Shown here: positions 28,611 through 38,538 of the stretch, in pieces
Numbering within the stretch: position 1 is the stretch's first letter
Layout of the letters: each line of letters begins with the position of its first letter
DNA from: Chlamydiota bacterium
GTDB lineage: Bacteria > Auribacterota > Tritonobacteria > UBA1439
Assembly (NCBI GenBank): GCA_012729785.1
Contig: JAAYCL010000025.1
Location: forward strand, 39,178 to 103,177
DNA length: 64,000 nucleotides
Direction: 5' to 3'
Notes under the pieces: model-generated
Database searches by the model: none
The model's input: only the letters and a program-made list of their open reading frames with translations
Told to the model about the DNA's origin: nothing
Translations under genes and position numbers: made by a program

Positions 28611-29156
28611 TTATGCCTTTAATCGTCCCTATTGAGCACTGATGTCCCATCACTGCTGTCCGGGTATAACGTGAACAGCGTCAACCGGTCATCGACATTG
28701 GCCTCTGGCAGCTTCTGTTCGGATTCCGTGACTACCTGCAGCAGAGGGGGGATCTCGAAAAGGGTCTGGCCCAGAACCTGCAGGATCGTGTAGAGATCCT
28801 TGTCGAGGTTGAGCCACTTCTTGCCGATGGCGATCGGCACATAGACGGAGATGGCGCTCCATATCCTGGTCTTCACCGCGGTCAGGGACGTTCCGTAGAA
28901 CACCTTGATGCGGAGGTTCTGCTTGATCCATTTGAAGAAGATCCCCATCTGCATCGGCATTTGAACAGTTGCGCGATCGTGGGAGGGCCGGGAGAAGTTG
29001 TTCATCAGGAAAGCGGGGCAACGGTTCCGCTCCTCGTCGTGGCAACAGATGCGCCGGGACCTCTCGGGATGGTTCCGGGAGGACACCCCCATCGCCTAGA
29101 GGGACGACTAAAGGCACAACTGATTCACGCCGTGGCTGTTGTATACAACGTCTACG
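28576..29156 (-). mobile_element. Remnant IS4-family insertion sequence with inverted repeats
   Basis: GTAGACGTTGTAT at 28576-28588 is matched by its exact inverted copy at 29144-29156, and both continue as imperfect repeats further inwards. Between them lies the C-terminal part of an IS4-type transposase on the minus strand. The element is only about 580 bases, so the N-terminal half of the transposase is deleted. No target-site duplication is visible outside the repeats. The repeats overlap the 3' ends of both flanking convergent genes. Confidence 0.75.
28619..29092 (-). pseudogene. IS4-family transposase, C-terminal fragment
   Basis: The frame reads HPERSRRI...FLMNNF...GIFFKWIKQNLRIKVFYGTS, then VKTRIWSAISVYV and LGQTLFEIPPLL, which follow the C-terminal DDE-domain order of IS4-family transposases (FLTNNF, FFKWIKQ with the catalytic glutamate region just before). 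The usual (W/V)E before LFFKW is MG here, so the catalytic glutamate is lost, and the DD part is absent. Codon use and lower GC differ from neighbours. Confidence 0.8.
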
Positions 29157-30795
29157 AATGGATGGCTCTGGAGACGATTTCGCGGGCCTCGGCGATGATC
29201 GCTTCGAGGTGTTTTGGGCTTTTGAAACTCTCCGCGTAGATCTTGTAGATATCCTCGGTGCCGGAGGGCCTCGCGGCGAACCAGCCGCCCGCGCTGACCA
29301 CCTTCAGTCCCCCCACCGGCTCGCCGTTTCCCGGGGCGCGCGTCAGCTTCGCGACGATCGGGTCGCCCGCCATCTCCTTCGCCCGGACGTTCTCCGGGGA
29401 GAGCGATTTCAGCCGCTTCTTCTCCTCGCTTGTCGCCGGCGCGTCGATCCGGGCGTAGTAGTGCGGCCCGAACTCCCGCTCGAGCCCGGCGTACTGCTCC
29501 CCCGGATCCTTCCCGGTGACGGCGGCGATCTCCGCCGCGAGGAGCCCCAGCAGCATCCCGTCCTTGTCGGTGGTCCAGACCGTGCCGTCGAAGCGCAGGA
29601 AGCTCGCCCCTGCGCTCTCCTCCCCGCCGAAGCAGAACGAGCCGTCGAAGAGGCCCGGCGCGAGGTACTTGAAGCCGACGGGCACCTCGCAGAGGGTGCG
29701 GCCCCGCGACGCCACGACGCGGTCGATCATGCTGCTCGAAACGAGCGTCTTCCCCACCGCCGCGCGCGGGGACCATCGCGGCCGATGGGCGAGCAGGTAG
29801 CCGATGGCGACGGCGAGATACTGGTTTGGGTTCATCAACCCCGCGGCGGGGGTGACGATGCCGTGCCGGTCGGTGTCGGGGTCGGTGCCGAAGGCGACCC
29901 GATACCGGTCCTTCAGCCCCACGAGTCCCGCCATCGCGTAGGGGCTCGAGCAGTCCATCCGGATCTTCCCGTCGTGGTCGGCAGTCATGAAGGCGAACGT
30001 CGGGTCGACGGCGGGGTTCACCACCGTGAGGTCGAGCCCGTAGCGCTCAGCGATCGGGTTCCAGTAGCGCACCGACGCCCCGCCGAGCGGGTCCACGCCG
30101 ATCCCGATCCCCGAGGCGCGCACCGCGTCGAGGTCGAGCACCGACGCCAGGTCGTCGATGTACGGCCCCGCGTAGTCGTGTGCGCGGGTCGTGGACGCCT
30201 TCAGCGCCGCCTGGTGCGACATGCGTCGCACCCCCCGGTTGTGTTCCTTGAGGAGCTCGTTGGCGCGGTTCTGTATCCACGCGGTCGTCTCCGTGTCGGC
30301 GGGGCCCGCGGTCGGCGGGTTGTATTTGATCCCTCCGTCCGCCGGGGGGTTGTGCGAAGGGGTGAGCACAATCCCGTCGGAGACGGAGCGGGGATTGAGG
30401 CGGTTGTGCGTGAGGATGGCCCACGAGATCACGGGGGTGGGGGTGAATCCGTCGCCGACCTGGATGTACGTCTCGACGCCGTTGGCGGCGAGCACCTCGA
30501 GCGCCGTGCGCTGGGCCGGCGCGGAGAGGGCATGCGTGTCCCTCCCGAGGAAGAGAGGGCCGGCGATGCGGTGGCGGCGGCGGTAGTCGCAGACCGCCTG
30601 CGTCACGGCGAGGATGTGCGCCTCGGTGAAGGTGCGATCATGCGTGTGCCCGCGGTGGCCGCTCGTCCCGAAGCTCACGAGCGTGCCCGGGTCGCCCGGG
30701 TCGGGCCTGTTCTCGTAGTACCCCTTTTCGAGCGCGGCGACGTCGATCAAGAGTTCCCTGGAGACCTTTTTGCCCGCGAGTGGGCTGACCGCCAT
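29152..30795 (-). CDS. pgm: Phosphoglucomutase (alpha-D-glucose phosphate-specific)
   Basis: A 547-residue enzyme, close to the 546 of E. coli Pgm, interconverting glucose-1-phosphate and glucose-6-phosphate. Motifs: LVSFGTSGHRG near the N-terminus, the phosphoserine loop LTPSHNPPADGGIKYN, metal loop GTDPDTDRHG, sugar loop CFGGEESAG, and phosphate-binding RPSGTEDIYKIYAE at the C-terminus. ATG at 30795 has AAAGGACGG upstream and a TATACT box at 30836-30831. Its stop codon TAG lies inside the inverted repeat of the IS4 remnant, so the last residues may be altered, but length suggests little was lost. It would supply glucose-1-phosphate for nucleotide sugars and glycan synthesis. Confidence 0.95.
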   Translation of the reverse strand: MAVSPLAGKKVSRELLIDVAALEKGYYENRPDPGDPGTLVSFGTSGHRGHTHDRTFTEAHILAVTQAVCDYRRRHRIAGPLFLGRDTHALSAPAQRTALEVLAANGVETYIQVGDGFTPTPVISWAILTHNRLNPRSVSDGIVLTPSHNPPADGGIKYNPPTAGPADTETTAWIQNRANELLKEHNRGVRRMSHQAALKASTTRAHDYAGPYIDDLASVLDLDAVRASGIGIGVDPLGGASVRYWNPIAERYGLDLTVVNPAVDPTFAFMTADHDGKIRMDCSSPYAMAGLVGLKDRYRVAFGTDPDTDRHGIVTPAAGLMNPNQYLAVAIGYLLAHRPRWSPRAAVGKTLVSSSMIDRVVASRGRTLCEVPVGFKYLAPGLFDGSFCFGGEESAGASFLRFDGTVWTTDKDGMLLGLLAAEIAAVTGKDPGEQYAGLEREFGPHYYARIDAPATSEEKKRLKSLSPENVRAKEMAGDPIVAKLTRAPGNGEPVGGLKVVSAGGWFAARPSGTEDIYKIYAESFKSPKHLEAIIAEAREIVSRAIHS

Positions 30796-30830
30796 GGTGC
30801 ACCGTCCTTTCGCATGGGTTTCCGACGGAT

Positions 30831-30836
30831 AGTATA
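30831..30836 (-). promoter_or_regulatory. -10-like TATACT box of pgm
   Basis: TATACT on the minus strand, 35 bases upstream of the pgm ATG, leaves room for a short leader with its ribosome site. A copy of the dispersed GC-rich repeat lies just upstream (30871-30900). Confidence 0.4.
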
Positions 30837-30870
30837 GCAGGGTTCCCCCCGCCTCAGAGACGGTCGGGCG

Positions 30871-30900
30871 CATCCGTTCCCCTCGCCCGCGGCGGAGGGG
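30871..30900. repeat. Copy of GC-rich dispersed repeat
   Basis: Positions 30877-30894 match positions 9-26 of this window exactly (18 bases, beginning TTCCCCTCG), and the flanks begin with the same CATCCG. Both copies are intergenic. Confidence 0.5.
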
Positions 30901-31028
30901 GTTAAAAGGGGGACGGCGGAAGGGGCGGGCCTCCCGGGGCGCGAAAGGCGTTGCGTCGCGCGGCTGCACGGCGTATCGGTCCCCGGGGCGGACACGCCGG
31001 CCATACCCCGTTCCGCGGCCGACCGCCG

Positions 31029-31724
31029 TCAATGGGATCTTGAGGGGATGGGGTCGGGTACGCCGGCCTCACGAAAACCCCGCAGCCGGAGGGCGCAGCT
31101 GTCGCATACCCCGCACGCCTCGGGGCCGTTGCTCGCGTAGCAGGACCAGGTGAGGTAGAACGGCGCGCCGAGACGCACCCCCCGTCGCACCACGTCCGCC
31201 TTGGTCGCGCGCAGGAGGGGCGCCACGACCCTGATCCCCGCCCCGCGCCTGGTCCCCAGCGCGGCGGCCCTGTTGAACGCCTCGATGAACACGCCGCGGC
31301 AGTCCGGGTAGCCCGAGCCGTCCTCCTCGAGCGCGCCGATGAAGATCCGCTTCGCCCCGATCACCTCGGCCCAGGAGACGGCCATCGCCAGGATGGTGGC
31401 GTTCCTGAACGGCACGTAGGTCGAGGGGACCCCCCGGCGCGAGAGGTCCGCCTCGGGTATGGGCATCGAGCGGTCGGTCAGACTGGATCCGCCGATCCGC
31501 GCGAAATGGTCGGCGCGGAGGACGAGGCGCCGGGCGGCGGGAACGCGGTAGAAGTCGGCGATATCGTGGAACGCCTTGTGCTCGCGCGGTTCGGTCAGCT
31601 GGCCGTAGTCCAGGTGGAGGCAGGCGAGATCGTACCGCCGGGCCGCCATCGCGACCGCCACGCAGCTGTCCATTCCTCCGCTCAGGAGACAGACGGCGAG
31701 GGGACGTGTCGGTTTCTTTTCCAT
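31029..31724 (-). CDS. queC: 7-cyano-7-deazaguanine synthase QueC
   Basis: A 231-residue PP-loop ATPase converting 7-carboxy-7-deazaguanine to preQ0 in queuosine biosynthesis. The SGGMDS PP-loop is at residues 15-20, followed by the family segments LHLDYGQ, YVPFRNATILAMAVSWAE and IGALEEDGSGYPDCR. The C-terminal zinc site has four cysteines (CYASNGPEACGVCDSC). ATG at 31724 has a weak ribosome site; a TATACT box lies about 11 bases upstream, so the leader would be very short. No other queuosine genes are in the window. Confidence 0.92.
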   Translation of the reverse strand: MEKKPTRPLAVCLLSGGMDSCVAVAMAARRYDLACLHLDYGQLTEPREHKAFHDIADFYRVPAARRLVLRADHFARIGGSSLTDRSMPIPEADLSRRGVPSTYVPFRNATILAMAVSWAEVIGAKRIFIGALEEDGSGYPDCRGVFIEAFNRAAALGTRRGAGIRVVAPLLRATKADVVRRGVRLGAPFYLTWSCYASNGPEACGVCDSCALRLRGFREAGVPDPIPSRSH

Positions 31725-31984
31725 GCGACGCCGACAGTATATCGCGAACCCGCCAGCCAATACGACGGGAAACGTCAGGACACGAGCCTATTCCAGGCGC
31801 GCGCCCCCCCGGTGCCGCCGCGCTACCCCCGTGTCCATCTGCGTGCAGCCGGGGATTCAGGCTCTTTCCGTTCCGGCGCGTTCTCCACGGTGATCCCCCT
31901 CTGTGCCGGCGCGGATCCGCGGAGACGCAAGCCGTCGCGCACCTCAGAGCGCCGGGGAACATTTGACGCCGGGCCGGGCCTTCC

Positions 31985-32920
31985 CTATTCGTGCAGCGTC
32001 CAGCGGTCCTTGACCGCGTAGCGCCCGTACCGCAGCCACCCGGCCTGCAGCGCCCGCGCCGCCACGGTCGTCCCCTCCACCCGTACCTCCACGATTGTGC
32101 GGACCGTCCCCGGGCCGACCGCGCCGCAGGAGACCTGCCAGACGCCGCCCTCCTCCTCGAGGAAGCGGGAGGGGTCGTTCGCCGCCGCCCCCGCGGGGTC
32201 GAGGACCCGCATCCGCGAATAGGCGTGCGTGTGCCCGCTGAAGACGGCCCGCACCCTGTCGCCGTGCGAGACCAGCATCCGCCAGAAGTCGTCGCGCGAC
32301 CGCCGGTACGCGTTGAAGGAACTCTTGAGGTGCCGGGAACGCGGGAAGGCGGGCTCGTGAAACAAGAGGAACACGTGGTCGATCGACGCCGGCGCCGAGG
32401 CGATCGCCGCCTCCGCCCATTCCCTGCCCGCGGCATTGATCACGCCCTTGCGCCCGAGCTCGGTGTACGCATCGATCACGATCAGGCGCGCGTTCCGGTG
32501 GTCGATATGGAAATCGCAGGCGCGCGGGTGCCTCCTGACCGCCCCGGGGAGCGCCGGGATGATCGTCTCCCGGACGCAGCCCAGATGCGCGCGCTCCTCC
32601 TCGTCGTCGTGGTTCCCGATCACCGGGAGGAAGAGCGGACGCAGCGCGGGATTCGGGAAGACGCCGAGGAAGTCGCGGTACCGGGCGGCCGCCGGATCCA
32701 TATCGCCCGCAACGGCGATCAGCTCGACGGGCGGGTACGGCGGCAAGGAACCGGCGGCGCGGTCGCGGACCTCGCGGAGCGCGGCCCTCCAGACGGCCCC
32801 GTGCCGGTGCGGGTCGGAGAGGACGGCGAAGCCCCATGCGGAGGATTCGGCGCCGCGCGCGGAGGCCGCCGCGGCACACAGGAGGAGAAGCGCGAGAATC
32901 AGCGCGGCGGCACGGCGCAT
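31985..32920 (-). CDS. Secreted calcineurin-like metallophosphoesterase
   Basis: A 311-residue protein with an N-terminal signal peptide (about 1-24). Metal-binding motifs appear in order: LSDPHRHG (DxH), VAGDMD (GDxxD), IGNHDDE (GNHD/E), LLFHEPAF, and SGHTHAY (GHxH). This is the purple-acid-phosphatase/calcineurin-like fold, probably a periplasmic phosphatase or phosphodiesterase; substrate unknown. ATG at 32920 is preceded by AAGGAGG with 8-base spacing, which is better than the in-frame GTG 18 bases upstream. Confidence 0.87.
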   Translation of the reverse strand: MRRAAALILALLLLCAAAASARGAESSAWGFAVLSDPHRHGAVWRAALREVRDRAAGSLPPYPPVELIAVAGDMDPAAARYRDFLGVFPNPALRPLFLPVIGNHDDEEERAHLGCVRETIIPALPGAVRRHPRACDFHIDHRNARLIVIDAYTELGRKGVINAAGREWAEAAIASAPASIDHVFLLFHEPAFPRSRHLKSSFNAYRRSRDDFWRMLVSHGDRVRAVFSGHTHAYSRMRVLDPAGAAANDPSRFLEEEGGVWQVSCGAVGPGTVRTIVEVRVEGTTVAARALQAGWLRYGRYAVKDRWTLHE

Positions 32921-32957
32921 CAGGCTGCCCTCCTTCACCTGGTCTTTCGGCGCGGCG

Positions 32958-33515
32958 TCAACCGCGAACCCACCCGCGGTGGACGATTTCCGGGACCGTG
33001 AAACGGAGGCTGCGGCTATGGGCCCAGGCGATGAACTCCGGGTCCCTCGCGGCGGCGGTGGAGAGGTACTCGGGGCGCGGCGTGATGTTCACCCGCCCGA
33101 GGTCGAGCCGGTCGGCGTCCCAGCAGGTCTGCACCGTGACGTCGCCGTGCGTGAGCATCCGGGTGTGATCGGCGCAGGCGACGTGCAGCAGGGAGAACTG
33201 CGCGTCGGAGAGCTCGTACATCCTCCCGCGCAGCGCCGCCGCGAACAGCGCGCCGCGGGGGCCGTGCTCGGGGTCCGTCCCCTCGTTCTCGCGCCGGGCG
33301 TCGTGGAAGACGGAGAAGAGCTCGACGACCTCCGCGTCCGCCCCGGTGATGAGGGCGAGCCGGAGGGCGGTCTCGCGCACCCGCGCCCAGTGGCACACCC
33401 CGTGCGGGCCGTGCCAGCGAAGCGCGTACCCTCTCCGTATCTCCTCGATGAGCTCGGGCGTCACCACGGGACGTGGCCTCCGTGCGCGAAACGGCGCCTC
33501 TGGAATCGCCGACAT
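32958..33515 (-). CDS. HD-domain-like protein of unknown substrate
   Basis: A 185-residue soluble protein. HGVCHWARVRETALRLA followed by FSVFHDARRENEGTDPEHGPRGA matches an HD-superfamily metal phosphohydrolase (H...HD...), with DADRLDLGRV as the likely last aspartate. Close relatives that I recall are uncharacterised. ATG at 33515 has no clear Shine-Dalgarno site; TATGGT sits just upstream. Confidence 0.72.
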   Translation of the reverse strand: MSAIPEAPFRARRPRPVVTPELIEEIRRGYALRWHGPHGVCHWARVRETALRLALITGADAEVVELFSVFHDARRENEGTDPEHGPRGALFAAALRGRMYELSDAQFSLLHVACADHTRMLTHGDVTVQTCWDADRLDLGRVNITPRPEYLSTAAARDPEFIAWAHSRSLRFTVPEIVHRGWVRG

Positions 33516-33628
33516 GCTACCATACGCCGCGTCCGGCCGTAAGGGGCTGCGCCCGGCGTGGGGGACGTCGGGCCCGGAGGCGTTCGCCCGCGCCGCGGCA
33601 CGGCCGGGCGGAGGCGCCGGGGGGCGGA

Positions 33629-35518
33629 TCAGCCTCCGGTCGCGACCAGCCTCCGGAACGATTTCTTCCTCTGCTCGGCGTCGAGAATGCCCTTGCGGAC
33701 GCGGACTGACTTCGGCGTGACCTCGACCAGCTCGTCGGCGGCGATCCACTCGATGGCGCTCTCGAGCGTGAGTTTCCGGGGGACCTTCAGCCCCTCGAAC
33801 AGCTCCTTCGTGGCCGAGCGGCAGTTGGAGAGGTGCTTCTTCTTCGTCGGGTTGCAGGGCATATCCTCGGGACGCGAGTACTCGCCGACGATCATCCCCG
33901 CGTACACCGGGTCCATCGGGGCGACGAAGAGGGTCCCGCGCGCCTGGAGGTTTTTCAGCGCGTAGGAGGTCGCCGGCCCGGTGTCCATCGAGATCATCGA
34001 GCCGCGGGTGCGGGAGGAGATCTCCCCCGCCCACGGCCCGTACCCGGTGAAGCGGGACGAGAGGATCCCGAGGCCGCGCGTGTCGGTTAAAAACTCTCCC
34101 CGGTAGCCGATCAGGCCGCGGGTGGGGATACGGAAATCGAGCCGGATGACGCCGCGGCCGTTGTCCTGCATCGCCGTCATCTCGCCGCGGCGGCGCGCGA
34201 CCTTCTCGAGCACGGCCCCATGGAACTCCGCGGGCACCTCGATGACGAGGTGCTCCATCGGCTCCTGGAGATTCCCCTCCGCGTCGGTCGCGGTGATGAC
34301 CTCGGGGCGGGTGACGCAGAGCTCCATCCCCTCCCGCCGCATCTCCTCGATCAAAACGGCGAGGTGGAGCTCGCCGCGCCCGGAGATCTTGATCCGGTCG
34401 GCGCGCCCGGTCTCCTCGACCCTGAGCGAGACGTTGACGCGCCGCTCGCGGTCGAGCCGCGCGCGTATCTGGCGCATCGTCACCGCGCATCCCTCGCGCC
34501 CCGAGAGGGGGCCGCTGTTGACGAGGACGAACATCGAGACGGTCGGTTCGGCGATCTCCAGCGGGGGGAGGGCGGGCGACAGGAGCCCCGGGGCGGAGAA
34601 GGTGTCACCGATCGAGATCTCCTCGGGGCCCGCGAGCCAGACGATGTCGCCGGCGAAGACCTGTTCGACCTCGCACCGTTCCAGCCCGCGCGTCACCCAC
34701 AGGTGCGCGGAGACCGCGGACTCGACGCCGGCGACCTCCCACGACTCCCCGCGCGCGCCGGAGCCGTCGTGACGCGTCCAACGGGTCATCGTCTTGAGGA
34801 GCGGATCGCCGAGACGGTGGACGCCCTGGAGGACGCGCCCGCAGCCGATGCGCCCGAAATAGTCGCTCCAGGCCAGCGTGCTCACCTGCATCCGGAACGG
34901 GGCGTCGCGCTCGACCGGCGGCGACGGCACGTGCGCGATGATCGCCTCGAAGAGGGGCTCCATCCCGCGCGGGCCCTCGAGGCCCGGGTCGCGGACGAAC
35001 CACCCCTCCAGGCCGGAGCCGTAGAGGACCGGGAAGTCCGCCTGGGCGTCGCTCGCCCCGAGCTCGACGAACAGGTCGAACGTCTTGTTCAGGGCGCGGA
35101 GCGTGTCCGCCTGCGGGCGGTCCGCCTTGTTGATGATCACCACGACGCGCAGGCCGAGGCGGAGGGCGTGCATCAACACGTAGCGGGTCTGGGGCATCGG
35201 GCCCTCGATCGCGTCCACGAGCAAGAGCACGCCGTCCACCATGGAGAGGACGCGCTCCACCTCGCCCGAGAAATCGGCGTGGCCGGGGGTGTCCACGATG
35301 TTGATCAGGTACCCGTTCCACTCGACCGTGCAGTGCTTGGCGCGGATCGTGATGCCGCGCTCACGCTCGAGTTCGTTGTTGTCCATCACCCGCTCCTCGA
35401 CCCGGGCGTTGCTGCGGAAGACGCGGGCAGCCCGGAAGACCGAGTCTATCAGCGTGGTCTTGCCGTGGTCGATGTGGGCGATGATCGCCAGGTTGCGTAT
35501 CTTGTCTGCGGCTGTCAC
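33629..35518 (-). CDS. typA: Ribosome-associated GTPase TypA/BipA
   Basis: A 629-residue translational GTPase. G1 [10 protein letters not shown]2 region ERGITI, G3 DTPGH, G4 NKAD, and GS(GLEGW) as the G5 region; then EF-G-like domains and the TypA-specific C-terminal domain ([28 protein letters not shown]). It acts on the 50S subunit during assembly and stress. GTG at 35518 is the only reasonable start. Length and motif order are typical of the family (about 605-615). Confidence 0.95.
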   Translation of the reverse strand: MTAADKIRNLAIIAHIDHGKTTLIDSVFRAARVFRSNARVEERVMDNNELERERGITIRAKHCTVEWNGYLINIVDTPGHADFSGEVERVLSMVDGVLLLVDAIEGPMPQTRYVLMHALRLGLRVVVIINKADRPQADTLRALNKTFDLFVELGASDAQADFPVLYGSGLEGWFVRDPGLEGPRGMEPLFEAIIAHVPSPPVERDAPFRMQVSTLAWSDYFGRIGCGRVLQGVHRLGDPLLKTMTRWTRHDGSGARGESWEVAGVESAVSAHLWVTRGLERCEVEQVFAGDIVWLAGPEEISIGDTFSAPGLLSPALPPLEIAEPTVSMFVLVNSGPLSGREGCAVTMRQIRARLDRERRVNVSLRVEETGRADRIKISGRGELHLAVLIEEMRREGMELCVTRPEVITATDAEGNLQEPMEHLVIEVPAEFHGAVLEKVARRRGEMTAMQDNGRGVIRLDFRIPTRGLIGYRGEFLTDTRGLGILSSRFTGYGPWAGEISSRTRGSMISMDTGPATSYALKNLQARGTLFVAPMDPVYAGMIVGEYSRPEDMPCNPTKKKHLSNCRSATKELFEGLKVPRKLTLESAIEWIAADELVEVTPKSVRVRKGILDAEQRKKSFRRLVATGG

Positions 35519-35623
35519 ATGGGCACCGTAGCGGACCGAGGGAGCGCCTGGGCGGGAGACCCCGCCGGAAAGTCAAAACGCGCCGGATTGGAACCGTTCC
35601 CGCGCGCGGAAGACGGAGACGAA

Positions 35624-35650
35624 ACGGGCCCGGCGGTCCGCCGGGCCCGT
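35624..35650 (-). terminator. Rho-independent-type hairpin after cold-shock gene
   Basis: A near-perfect inverted repeat (ACGGGCCCGGC and its complement) lies 15 bases after the cold-shock stop on the minus strand, followed by a short TTT run. The T-tract is short, so efficiency is uncertain. Confidence 0.6.
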
Positions 35651-35664
35651 CCGGGATGGCAGGA

Positions 35665-35865
35665 TTAGAGCGGGACCACGCGCGACGCCTTGTCCCCCTT
35701 GGGGCCTTTCTCCACCTCGAACTCGACCTCCTGGCCCTCATCGAGGCTCTTGTACCCCTCGCCCTGGATCGAGGTGTGGTGCACGAACACATCACCGCCG
35801 GTCTCGGAGGTGATGAATCCGTACCCCTTCTGATTGCTGAACCATTTGACTTTGCCCTTCGGCAT
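35665..35865 (-). CDS. Cold-shock domain protein
   Basis: A 66-residue single-domain CSD protein binding single-stranded RNA/DNA. RNP1 is KGYGFIT and RNP2 VFVHHTSI, with the usual KWFSNQKG opening. ATG at 35865 is preceded by AAGGAGG at 10-base spacing. Hairpins lie on both sides, so it is transcribed as a single-gene unit. Confidence 0.95.
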   Translation of the reverse strand: MPKGKVKWFSNQKGYGFITSETGGDVFVHHTSIQGEGYKSLDEGQEVEFEVEKGPKGDKASRVVPL

Positions 35866-35912
35866 GGCGATCACGCCTCCTTTTTACGGTACTGCGACAA
35901 GGCCATATACTG

Positions 35913-35947
35913 AAAAACCGCAAGGTTTAGACATCTCAGCCTTGCGG
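35913..35947 (-). terminator. Rho-independent terminator after the DHS-like gene
   Basis: On the minus strand, stem CCGCAAGG/CCTTGCGG with a 14-base loop is followed at once by TTTTT. It closes the polyamine operon whose last gene ends at 36117. It also lies in the upstream region of the cold-shock gene. Confidence 0.7.
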
Positions 35948-36116
35948 TCGAAGAGTTCTAAGCCCGTCGCTACTATTACAAATAAGTATATCCCACCCGC
36001 GGCGGGTGTCAATAGCCTTTTTCTCGGCCACGGGGCGGGAAAGACCCCCTCCGCCGGGCCCGGGGACGCCCCCTCCGGGCCGTTTCGGGGAGACCGGAAA
36101 CGGCGGACCGGCCGCC

Positions 36117-37280
36117 TCACTTGTTGTGCGCGAAATATTCCCGCACCAACGCCTCCATCATGACGTCCCTCCTGTCGTAGAGGCGGCGGAGCTTCCGTTT
36201 GGCGCGCGTCGCGAGGGCATAGTGCGTCAGGATCGGGAGGGCGATCGTCGTGTCGGTGTAGCAGACGACCGCGTCGGGGAGGCGGTGCGGGTCCACCTTG
36301 CCCCAGCTCACCGCCTCGTGGGGCGTGGCGCCGGAGAGGCCGCCGGTGTCGGGCCTGGCGTCGGTCACCTGGAAGAAGTAGTCCTGCCCCACCTCCTTGA
36401 TGCGGAGCACCTCCTGGATCTGCGGTTCGGTCTGGAGCATGAAGTTCTTCGGGCTCCCGCCGCCCATCAGCACCACGGCGCTCTTCCCTCCCGAGCGTTT
36501 CGCCGCCAGGACGTAGGAGGTCGTCTCGTTCACGTCGATGGAGGGGTTGATGCGGAGCTTGTTCCCGCGCAGTTCCACACCCGCCACGTTCATCCCGATG
36601 GTCGAATCGCCGGGCGAGGAGGTATAGACGGGGACCCCGCAGCGGTAGGCGGCGGCGAGGACGGAGACGTCCTTGAGCCCCGACTTGCGTTCCCACTCGG
36701 CCGCGTACCGGCCGATGAGGTGGTGGAGCTCGCCCGTGCCCATCTCCTTCTGGAACTCCGGCTGCACGAGGATCCCGCGCAGGATCTCGTCGGTCGCCAT
36801 CAGGCAGTCGGTGTAGCCGAGGAGCACGTCGTAGATGCGGACCACGTCGTTCTTGCGAAGATCGGCGTCGTCGACGAGGTGGCTCCCCGCATGGAGCGGC
36901 ATGTTGAAGGCGAAGTGCAGGTCGTGGTACAGGTTCGCCCCGGTGCCGACGATCCAGTCCACGAACCCGGCCTTGATGAGCGGGACGACGCAGGAGCAGC
37001 CCAGGCCCGCCGGGGTGAGGGCGCCCGCGAGGCTCATCCCGACCGTCACGTCCGGCTCGAGCATCTTCTGCGTGTAGAGGCGGCACCCCTCCATCAGGCG
37101 GGCGGAGTTGTAGGCGAGGAACGCGTTGTGCATCAGGTCGGGAAGCTTCTCCCTGCCCGTGATCCCCTTCGGCATGATCCTCTTCCCGGAGAGGTAGCGC
37201 GACTTGTGCGGGTACTTCTTGCTCCGGAGCCAGTCGGGTGTCTCGCAGTGGTTCTTCTGCAGTCGGTGCGTGCGTTTCAT
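36117..37280 (-). CDS. Deoxyhypusine-synthase-family protein (probable homospermidine/polyamine enzyme)
   Basis: A 387-residue member of the deoxyhypusine synthase family. NAD-binding segments include [25 protein letters not shown] and [23 protein letters not shown] carries the lysine corresponding to the catalytic lysine of eukaryotic DHS (GGGVxKHH). Bacteria lack eIF5A, and members of this family make homospermidine or related polyamines by transferring an aminobutyl group. The gene lies 28 bases after a decarboxylase of the ornithine/lysine type, which would supply putrescine. ATG at 37280 has AAAGGGA upstream. Confidence 0.88.
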   Translation of the reverse strand: MKRTHRLQKNHCETPDWLRSKKYPHKSRYLSGKRIMPKGITGREKLPDLMHNAFLAYNSARLMEGCRLYTQKMLEPDVTVGMSLAGALTPAGLGCSCVVPLIKAGFVDWIVGTGANLYHDLHFAFNMPLHAGSHLVDDADLRKNDVVRIYDVLLGYTDCLMATDEILRGILVQPEFQKEMGTGELHHLIGRYAAEWERKSGLKDVSVLAAAYRCGVPVYTSSPGDSTIGMNVAGVELRGNKLRINPSIDVNETTSYVLAAKRSGGKSAVVLMGGGSPKNFMLQTEPQIQEVLRIKEVGQDYFFQVTDARPDTGGLSGATPHEAVSWGKVDPHRLPDAVVCYTDTTIALPILTHYALATRAKRKLRRLYDRRDVMMEALVREYFAHNK

Positions 37281-37308
37281 CTCATCGGTCCCTTTCCATG
37301 GATGCGCT

Positions 37309-38436
37309 TCATTTCACCATCACGACCCGCGCGGGCGGGATGCCGTTGAAGTTCGTCGCGCTCGCGACGCTGTAGGCGCCGGTGTGCTCCGCGTAGACGA
37401 TGTCGCCGAGCTCGAGCTCCGGGAGGTCCTCCCCGCGCGCGATGATGTCCAGGCTGTCGCACGTCGGCCCGGCGAGGGTCGAGAGCTGCCGCCTCCCCGC
37501 CTTGAAAACCTTGAACTGGTACTTCGCGTGGTCGAAGATCATCCCGCTGAGGGCCCCGTAGACGCCGTCGTCGAGGTAGTACCAGTGTTTGCTCTCCCGG
37601 ATCGCCTTCCCGACCACCCGCATCACGAGCACCGCCGAGGGCCCCGCGATGAACCGCCCCGGCTCGGCGATGATGCGCAGGTTGCGTTCGAAGAGCCGGT
37701 CTATCTCCCGGCGGATCACCCCGGCGGTCTTCTCGAACGTGTCCTCGTCGAAGTCGAAGTGCCGGATCGGGAAGCCGCCGCCGATGTCGAGCATCTCGAG
37801 CGGGAGCTGCTTCAGCTTCGCGTCGCGGAAGATGATGGAGGCCATCTCCAGGGCGTCCACGTAGTTGCCGAAGTGCGTGCACTGGCTCCCGACGTGGAAG
37901 CTCACCCCCGCGGGCTTCAAACCCAGCCGGTGCGCCTTGATGAGGAGCGGCACGGCGTCGGACGGGTCCGCGCCGAACTTGAGCGAGAGCTCCACGATCG
38001 AGCCGACGTTCGGGACCTTGATCCGGACGAGCACCCGGGCCCCCGGGGCGTGTTCGGCGATCTTGTCGAGCTCGTATTCGCTGTCGAAGGTGGTCAGCGT
38101 GACGCCCTTGCGGGCGGCGGCGGCGATCGAGCCGGCGGGCTTGATGGTGTTGGCGAAGATGATCCGTTCCGGACCCGCGCCCGCGGCGAGCACCGCGTCG
38201 AGCTCGGCCCTGGAGGCGACGTCGAACCCCGTGCCGGCCGCGGCGGCGATCTTCAGAATCTCGGGGTGCGGGTTCGCCTTGACCGCGTAGAACGGCTCGA
38301 CCCGCGGGAGCGCCCGGCGGAACCGGGCGATCTGCGCGCGGACCGCGGAGCGGCTCACCGTGAGGACCGGCGTGCCGTGCCGCTGCACGATCCCCTTGAT
38401 CTGCTTCTCGAACGCCCGCCCCCGCCCCTTGGCCAC
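37309..38436 (-). CDS. Ornithine/lysine decarboxylase, fold type III PLP
   Basis: A 375-residue alanine-racemase-fold decarboxylase. [13 protein letters not shown] contains the PLP lysine (about residue 50), HVGSQ and LDIGGGFP are the phosphate-binding segments, EPGRFI the E-P-G-R loop, and GPTCDSLD near residue 325 contains the catalytic cysteine and aspartate. This matches eukaryote-like ODC or the lysine/ornithine bispecific type; meso-DAP decarboxylase is less likely given the CDSLD motif. GTG at 38436 has GGGGAGGGA upstream. First gene of the two-gene polyamine operon. Confidence 0.9.
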   Translation of the reverse strand: MAKGRGRAFEKQIKGIVQRHGTPVLTVSRSAVRAQIARFRRALPRVEPFYAVKANPHPEILKIAAAAGTGFDVASRAELDAVLAAGAGPERIIFANTIKPAGSIAAAARKGVTLTTFDSEYELDKIAEHAPGARVLVRIKVPNVGSIVELSLKFGADPSDAVPLLIKAHRLGLKPAGVSFHVGSQCTHFGNYVDALEMASIIFRDAKLKQLPLEMLDIGGGFPIRHFDFDEDTFEKTAGVIRREIDRLFERNLRIIAEPGRFIAGPSAVLVMRVVGKAIRESKHWYYLDDGVYGALSGMIFDHAKYQFKVFKAGRRQLSTLAGPTCDSLDIIARGEDLPELELGDIVYAEHTGAYSVASATNFNGIPPARVVMVK

Positions 38437-38538
38437 CGCCCGTCCCTCCCCTTACCTCGCTGCGCGACGCCGCGTATTCTACGACATCGCGGCGCGCGGT
38501 TCAACGTTTCCCGGCTCCTCCTCCGCATGTCCGGTGAT

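Noticed and set aside
28576..29156. Target-site duplication at the IS4 remnant
   Set aside because: The bases flanking the two inverted repeats do not match.
35918..35947. Cold-shock 5' UTR thermosensor
   Set aside because: The hairpin is followed by TTTTT on the minus strand directly after the polyamine operon, which fits a terminator better, and it is about 50 bases from the cold-shock start.
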